Shown here piece by piece: positions 14,011-17,553 of a DNA stretch of 17,553 bases. Within the stretch, counting starts at the first letter, position 1. The number at the start of each line of letters is the position of its first letter. A model generated the notes under the pieces. The model did no database searches. It saw nothing but the letters and a program-made list of their open reading frames with translations, and had not been told where the DNA came from. The position numbers and the translations under genes were made by a program. The DNA is from Nitrosomonadaceae bacterium (lineage in GTDB: Bacteria > Pseudomonadota > Gammaproteobacteria > Burkholderiales > Usitatibacteraceae), in contig JAJTHU010000206.1 in NCBI GenBank assembly GCA_021300055.1, forward strand, positions 1-17,553. Reading direction: 5' to 3'.

Positions 14011-14022
14011 GTTAACGTTAAC
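14011..14022. promoter_or_regulatory. Perfect 12-base palindrome GTTAACGTTAAC
   Basis: This symmetric GTTAACGTTAAC lies 29 bases before the start of the small Ala/Lys-rich gene, inside its predicted leader. It may be an operator or chance; it is also made of two tandem GTTAAC units. Confidence 0.35.
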
Positions 14023-14050
14023 AACACTCACTCACACTTAGGAAATGATC

Positions 14051-14260
14051 ATGAAAAAACTGTCCGCTCTCGTTGCTGCTCTTTTCGCTGCTGCTGCTGT
14101 GAACGCGGCTGCACAAGCTCCTGCTGCTGCTCCTGCAAAGGCTGCTGAGCCAGCTAAGGCTGCTGCTCCTGCAAAGGCTGAAGCTAAGAAAGAAGAAAAG
14201 AAAGAAGAAAAGAAAGAAGCTAAGAAAGAAGAAAAGAAAGCTGACGCTCCTAAGAAGTAA
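14051..14260 (+). CDS. Small secreted Ala/Lys-rich low-complexity protein
   Basis: A 69-residue protein of unknown role, probably exported to the periplasm. The Sec signal peptide is MKKLSALVAALFAAAAVNA, with cleavage about AQA-P. The rest is low complexity: Ala/Pro/Lys repeats (12-residue units, APAKAAEPAKAA and APAKAEAKKEEK type), then a Lys/Glu run, ending in APKK. Start choice: an ATG at 14045 directly abuts AGGAA (14040-14044), while the ATG at 14051 is six bases from it, so 14051 is preferred. Nearly all Ala codons are GCT, unlike the GCG/GCC preference of neighbours, which suggests high expression or a strong repeat history. It has its own promoter candidate and two terminator-like hairpins. 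Short Ala/Lys-rich exported proteins are common in betaproteobacteria and some resemble acid-shock proteins; no assignment is made. Confidence 0.85.
   Translation: MKKLSALVAALFAAAAVNAAAQAPAAAPAKAAEPAKAAAPAKAEAKKEEKKEEKKEAKKEEKKADAPKK
14123..14180. repeat. In-frame 36-base direct repeat in the Ala/Lys-rich gene
   Basis: A 22-base sequence at 14123-14144 recurs exactly at 14159-14180, a 36-base period (12 codons), so copy-number change keeps the frame. The neighbouring 14183-14240 is an A/G-only tract of AAGAAAGAAGAA type encoding KKEE/KKEA units, also in multiples of 12 bases. Confidence 0.85.
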
Positions 14261-14300
14261 TCGAGCGGCGAGCCCAGCGCTCGCTTCAGCATCAAGAAAG

Positions 14301-14330
14301 GGCGAGACGACAGTCTCGCCTTTTTCTTTT
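14301..14330 (+). terminator. Intrinsic terminator after the Ala/Lys-rich gene
   Basis: GGCGAGAC (14301-14308) pairs with GTCTCGCC (14313-14320) around GACA, and AAAG upstream can add pairs to TTTTT; TTTTTCTTTTTT follows. A first hairpin, GCGAGC (14268-14273) with GCTCGC (14279-14284), precedes it without a T tract. Confidence 0.93.
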
Positions 14331-14444
14331 TTGAAGTTCGGTTCAGCTTTTCTAAGTTGTTGTATCCGAGCAAACTGCTCGCATATGCTCTTAAGTTGAC
14401 GCGCCAATTTCCGGCACGCACAAATCCCAATAAAAATTTCTCCC

Positions 14445-15527
14445 ATGCCCTCTTCACGCATCGTCGTTGGCCTTTCCGGCGGCGTAGATTCAGCCGTCAC
14501 TGCCCTGCTGCTAAAGCAGCAAGGCCACGATGTGCTCGGCATCTTCATGAAGAACTGGGAAGATGACGACGATGACGAATACTGCTCGACACGGCAAGAC
14601 TTTCTCGACGCCGCCGCTGTCGCAGATGTCATCGGCATCGACTTTGAGGCGGTCAACTTCGCTGCCGAGTACAAGGATCGCGTCTTCGCGGAGTTTTTGC
14701 GCGAATACCAAGCAGGACGCACCCCGAACCCAGACGTTCTCTGCAATGCCGAGATCAAGTTCAAGGCATTTCTTGATCACGCAATGACAGTGGGCGCAGA
14801 CAAAATTGCCACAGGTCACTATGCGCGCGTACGCGAACGCGACGGCATGTTCGAGCTCCTCAAGGGTGTCGATTCTTCCAAAGATCAGAGCTATTTCCTG
14901 CATCGACTCACGCAGGCGCAGCTATCGCGCGCGCTATTTCCCATCGGAGAACTGCGCAAAACTGAAGTGAGGCGACTTGCCGCAGAGGCAGGTCTGCCGA
15001 ATCAAGCCAAGAAGGACTCGACCGGCATATGCTTTATTGGTGAACGACCGTTTCGGGAGTTTCTGCAACGCTACCTACCACGACACCCTGGCGACATGCG
15101 CACGCCAGAGGGCAAGCGTGTCGGCTCGCATCAAGGGTTGATGTACTACACCATCGGCCAACGACAAGGTCTCGGTATCGGTGGAAGCAAGTCAGGCTCG
15201 GGAGATCCGTGGTTCGTTGTCAGCAAGGACATTCCGACCAATACGCTCGTCGTTGCGCAAGGTCACGATCATCCACTCCTATTGAAAGCAGAGTTGGACG
15301 CGGCTGACGCCTCTTGGCTGTCAGGTGAGGCACCCTCAACAGGTGAGGGAGTACATCTAGCGGCCAAAACGCGATATCGCCAGTCGGACGCACCGTGCGC
15401 CATGACGACACACGGCCAGTCGGCATTTTCGCTGCGGTTCCGCGATCCGCAGTGGGCCATAACGCCCGGGCAGTCTGCTGTGCTGTACGCAGGCGAGGTC
15501 TGTTTGGGCGGCGGAGTTATCAACTGA
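14445..15527 (+). CDS. mnmA: tRNA-specific 2-thiouridylase MnmA
   Basis: MnmA makes 2-thiouridine at position 34 of tRNA-Lys, -Glu and -Gln, using sulfur relayed by IscS/Tus proteins and ATP. The 360-residue length is normal. The PP-loop SGGVDS is at 11-16. FMKNWEDDDDDEYCSTRQD (34-52) is a family motif with an extended Asp run. The catalytic and sulfur-accepting cysteines are C100 in DVLCNAEIKF and C196 in STGICFIGER, as in E. coli. GHYAR (124-128) and YYTIGQRQGLGIGG follow. The start ATG at 14445 has no clear ribosome binding site (TTTCTCCC precedes it), but the family N-terminus starts right after. I see no convincing promoter between 14331 and 14444; a short stem CGAGC/GCTCG lies there. 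The 170-base gap to the next gene carries nothing I can assign. Confidence 0.98.
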   Translation: MPSSRIVVGLSGGVDSAVTALLLKQQGHDVLGIFMKNWEDDDDDEYCSTRQDFLDAAAVADVIGIDFEAVNFAAEYKDRVFAEFLREYQAGRTPNPDVLCNAEIKFKAFLDHAMTVGADKIATGHYARVRERDGMFELLKGVDSSKDQSYFLHRLTQAQLSRALFPIGELRKTEVRRLAAEAGLPNQAKKDSTGICFIGERPFREFLQRYLPRHPGDMRTPEGKRVGSHQGLMYYTIGQRQGLGIGGSKSGSGDPWFVVSKDIPTNTLVVAQGHDHPLLLKAELDAADASWLSGEAPSTGEGVHLAAKTRYRQSDAPCAMTTHGQSAFSLRFRDPQWAITPGQSAVLYAGEVCLGGGVIN

Positions 15528-15697
15528 GGATGCCGTCATCGCGGTACTTGCATCACTCGGCGCGACTTGCCGTGATAGATTGCGCGCTTCTGATGCGCGC
15601 GCGATGTCGACCAAATTGAGGTTTTGCAGGCCGAGCATCTCGTAGCACCATTGAATCGGCTCTCTAGTCTGCCAATCTTGCTCCCCATCATCGCGAC

Positions 15698-16447
15698 ATG
15701 CCAAAAATCGTAGACATCCTCAACGCCGACGTCGGTGAAGTCGCGACCAAGGTGCTCAAGGCTGACGTCGGCGATATCGTCAAGGGCGCCGGCAAGGTGC
15801 TGACCACAGACGTGGGCACGATCGCGAAGGGCACGTCAAAGGTGCTCAGCTACGATCTGGCGGATCTGTTTTCTGATGAAAAGCAGGATGCGGATGCGGC
15901 TACACCAAAACCAGCCGGAACCTACCCTACACCACCTGCTCCTGGCACGACACCGGCCCCAAACAACGAGCCGCCGCCTCCAGGTTCGACTGCAAGTTTC
16001 ACCGCGGTCAAGCCCGCGGCGACACCGGGAGAACTGCCCAAGATGCGCCTCACGGAGGCGCTAGTCATGCGCCAATCCCGACCAGCGCCGGCGCAAGCAG
16101 AACTGACTATCCTGCTGCCCCTGGCCATCGGCGCCTACGAGCGCGCGCTGGGAAGCGCGCATGGAGATATCGCCAGTGATCCCGTCTCGGTGATGTATAG
16201 CGGCAACGGTGAAGCCGTTAGCGTCACCGTCACACCGTTCTGGGAAAGCGATGAAGCACAGGCGGCGTTGGCCAAGTCTAAGAATGCGCTGGAGAACAGT
16301 CGCGGTAGCGTCGAGCAATCGTGGATCGCCGGTATCGATTCACGCGGCGTTGTGTTCATGTGGACACGTGACACCTACTGCTTCGAGATAACCTCGCCAC
16401 GCGGCGTTTCACCAGTCGCCCGATTCCTAGAAGTCTTCCCGTACTAG
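15698..16447 (+). CDS. Unassigned protein with N-terminal 15-residue repeats and Pro-rich linker
   Basis: I do not recognise this 249-residue protein. The N-terminus (10-54) has three successive repeat units: ADVGEVATKVLK (10-21), ADVGDIVKGAGKVLT (22-36) and TDVGTIAKGTSKVLS (37-51), then YDLADLF, with the D-V-G and K-V-L positions kept. Such units would form short amphipathic helices. A Pro/Thr-rich linker (69-113) separates them from a C-terminal domain (about 115-249) with hydrophobic strands (ELTILLPLAIGAYE, 135-149) and WIAGIDSRGVVFMWTRD (209-225), one cysteine (C228) and a final FLEVFPY. No signal peptide is seen. The ATG has no clear ribosome binding site, and 170 bases of unassigned sequence precede it. 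It converges on the next gene with only three bases between the stops. Confidence 0.8.
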   Translation: MPKIVDILNADVGEVATKVLKADVGDIVKGAGKVLTTDVGTIAKGTSKVLSYDLADLFSDEKQDADAATPKPAGTYPTPPAPGTTPAPNNEPPPPGSTASFTAVKPAATPGELPKMRLTEALVMRQSRPAPAQAELTILLPLAIGAYERALGSAHGDIASDPVSVMYSGNGEAVSVTVTPFWESDEAQAALAKSKNALENSRGSVEQSWIAGIDSRGVVFMWTRDTYCFEITSPRGVSPVARFLEVFPY

Positions 16448-16450
16448 GCG

Positions 16451-17553
16451 CTATCGCGAAGGCGTCCGTTCGGGCTGGCTCGGTCCGGTGTTCTGCCATC
16501 GACATCCATCGTCGCGCAGCGCATCGCGCACCAGCGGAATCACAGCCGCGAGTCCCATGTCGCGGTAGGCCTCGTTGCAATCCGGTCGCTTCAGCGCTTT
16601 ATCGAACGCTTTTTCAATGTCGCGCTTGGACGCTTCCTTCGGCAGCGCAGGAAACGGCAGTAGCGCCCTCGCACCCGCACCGTCGCGACTCAATTCTCGC
16701 GCTTGACGCCGCAACGCATCGAGATCCAGCGGACGCGCATTTGGCGTTGCGGCTGGAGGAAGCGCGGGCGCATTCAGCAGCGCCGGTGGGCCTGCCCCAC
16801 TGCCGCGGCTAGCGTCGGGCAGCGTTGCGTTGTTGGGTGCGGTTGGTGGTGCGCTCGGTGTTCCTGCAGCCGCATGCTGCACCGTGACATCGCTACCCGA
16901 TTGCGTTTCGGGGAGCGACGGCGCCGCTGCAGCGGACGGGGCAGGTGTTGGCGTAGGCTTTGCCAAGGGGATGTCGATGCTAGGCAGAGTCACTGGCGCA
17001 CGCGTTGAAAGCGGCACCTCGACTGGCTGAATCGGCAATGCGGGCACCAAGAGGTTGTTTGGCGCGGGGGCGGCCGCACTAGGTACTTCTAGCGCTCGCA
17101 ACGCAAGCGGTGCGACAGGTAATGCGGACTGCGAGACCGCTCCCGTGCGCGGATTTGGTTCTCCCGACGGTATTGTCAATGGAGGCAGAGAAATTGGTGC
17201 AATCACCATCGGCGGCACTGCGGTGGGTGCAGCCTCTACGCTCGGCGTCGCCGCAATGCTGGGGAGCGGTGGCAAGGGTGCCACCTCGATCCGCGTCGTT
17301 GGTGCCGGTGCGACAAGTGGGCGCTCCGAGATTGTAGGCGCCGCGATGCTAAATGTCGCATTGGGTTTCGGCACTGCTAGCGGTTCGACCGTCAACGGCG
17401 CAACCAAGGGAACCGCCGCGGATACGGCCTGTTCGGAAGGCGCGCCCGGCGCCAGTGGAACCGCGGCGATGGGCGCGACGCTGATCGGCGCCAATGGGGC
17501 TACTTCTGCAGTCGATTCGCGCGCGAGCGAAGGGATCTTCGCAACATCGGGTA
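16451..17553 (-). CDS. Pro/Ala-rich protein with C-terminal two-cysteine domain, partial (5' end outside window)
   Basis: The frame is open without a stop from the window edge (17553) to the stop at 16451, so the protein's N-terminus is missing; 366 residues are visible. A TTG at 17494 is a possible start but the frame continues upstream with the same composition, so I treat the gene as cut. About 260 residues are Pro/Ala/Val/Leu-rich with alternating VAPL/PAL patterns, like periplasm-spanning or TonB-type linkers. The C-terminal part is compact: ARELSRDG, then KRDIEKAFDKALKRPDC and NEAYRDMGLAAVIPLVRDAL (two cysteines, the second in DDGCRW), a type of short ending seen in other betaproteobacterial proteins of unknown role. 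A cell-envelope role is plausible but not shown. Confidence 0.75.
   Translation of the reverse strand, partial: PDVAKIPSLARESTAEVAPLAPISVAPIAAVPLAPGAPSEQAVSAAVPLVAPLTVEPLAVPKPNATFSIAAPTISERPLVAPAPTTRIEVAPLPPLPSIAATPSVEAAPTAVPPMVIAPISLPPLTIPSGEPNPRTGAVSQSALPVAPLALRALEVPSAAAPAPNNLLVPALPIQPVEVPLSTRAPVTLPSIDIPLAKPTPTPAPSAAAAPSLPETQSGSDVTVQHAAAGTPSAPPTAPNNATLPDASRGSGAGPPALLNAPALPPAATPNARPLDLDALRRQARELSRDGAGARALLPFPALPKEASKRDIEKAFDKALKRPDCNEAYRDMGLAAVIPLVRDALRDDGCRWQNTGPSQPERTPSR

Noticed and set aside
15357..15704. Minus-strand frame from 15704 across the gap into mnmA
   Set aside because: It has no clear start signal, no recognised similarity, and overlaps the 3' end of mnmA in antisense; I could not support a gene or a remnant.
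1..17553. Mobile elements, CRISPR arrays, tRNA or rRNA genes, defence genes
   Set aside because: I looked for transposase motifs, spaced repeats, tRNA-like CCA ends and recognisable defence proteins and found none; the window is mostly housekeeping genes.

Overview
The window looks like a housekeeping stretch of a betaproteobacterial chromosome with moderately high GC. The evidence is the ruvC-ruvA-ruvB/yebC/ybgC cluster, a SlmA of the proteobacterial type, a ClpS-ClpA pair, RluE, MnmA, and a Pro/Ala-rich protein ending in a small two-cysteine domain. I cannot name the genus. I see no rRNA, tRNA, CRISPR array, phage gene or complete insertion sequence.

Layout. Positions 1-4321 (minus strand) are a run read from yebC leftwards: yebC, a YbjQ-family gene, ruvC, ruvA (ATGA overlap), a long intergenic hairpin, a DUF4442 thioesterase, ruvB and a ybgC thioesterase cut by the window edge. 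This combines Holliday-junction resolution, a translation/regulatory factor and two hotdog-fold thioesterases. Positions 4322-4643 are a divergent intergenic region with nested inverted repeats. Positions 4644-7672 (plus) are a tight run: a HerA/YjgR-like ATPase, slmA, an NTF2-like protein and a GNAT acetyltransferase. It ends at a bidirectional terminator shared with the next block. Positions 7736-9439 (minus) hold a periplasmic sulfide-oxidising pair, a monohaem cytochrome c followed by a Tat-exported flavocytochrome c sulfide dehydrogenase subunit.

Positions 9671-12581 (minus) hold clpS then clpA, the N-degron adaptor and unfoldase. They are separated by an unusual 289-base intergenic block with heptad repeats and several stems. 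Positions 12956-14260 (plus) hold a cold-shock gene with a structured leader and a terminator, then rluE starting just behind that terminator, then a small secreted Ala/Lys-rich protein with its own promoter candidate and terminator. Positions 14445-15527 are mnmA. The right end has two genes I cannot assign: a 249-residue protein with N-terminal 15-residue repeats, and a convergent Pro/Ala-rich protein that runs off the window.

I did not find a clear new multi-gene system such as a defence island or biosynthetic cluster. The least-explained signals are the clpS-clpA intergenic block, the inverted repeats in front of yebC, the hairpin that splits the ruv run, the cspA leader that can pair with its own ribosome binding site, and the two unassigned proteins at the right end.
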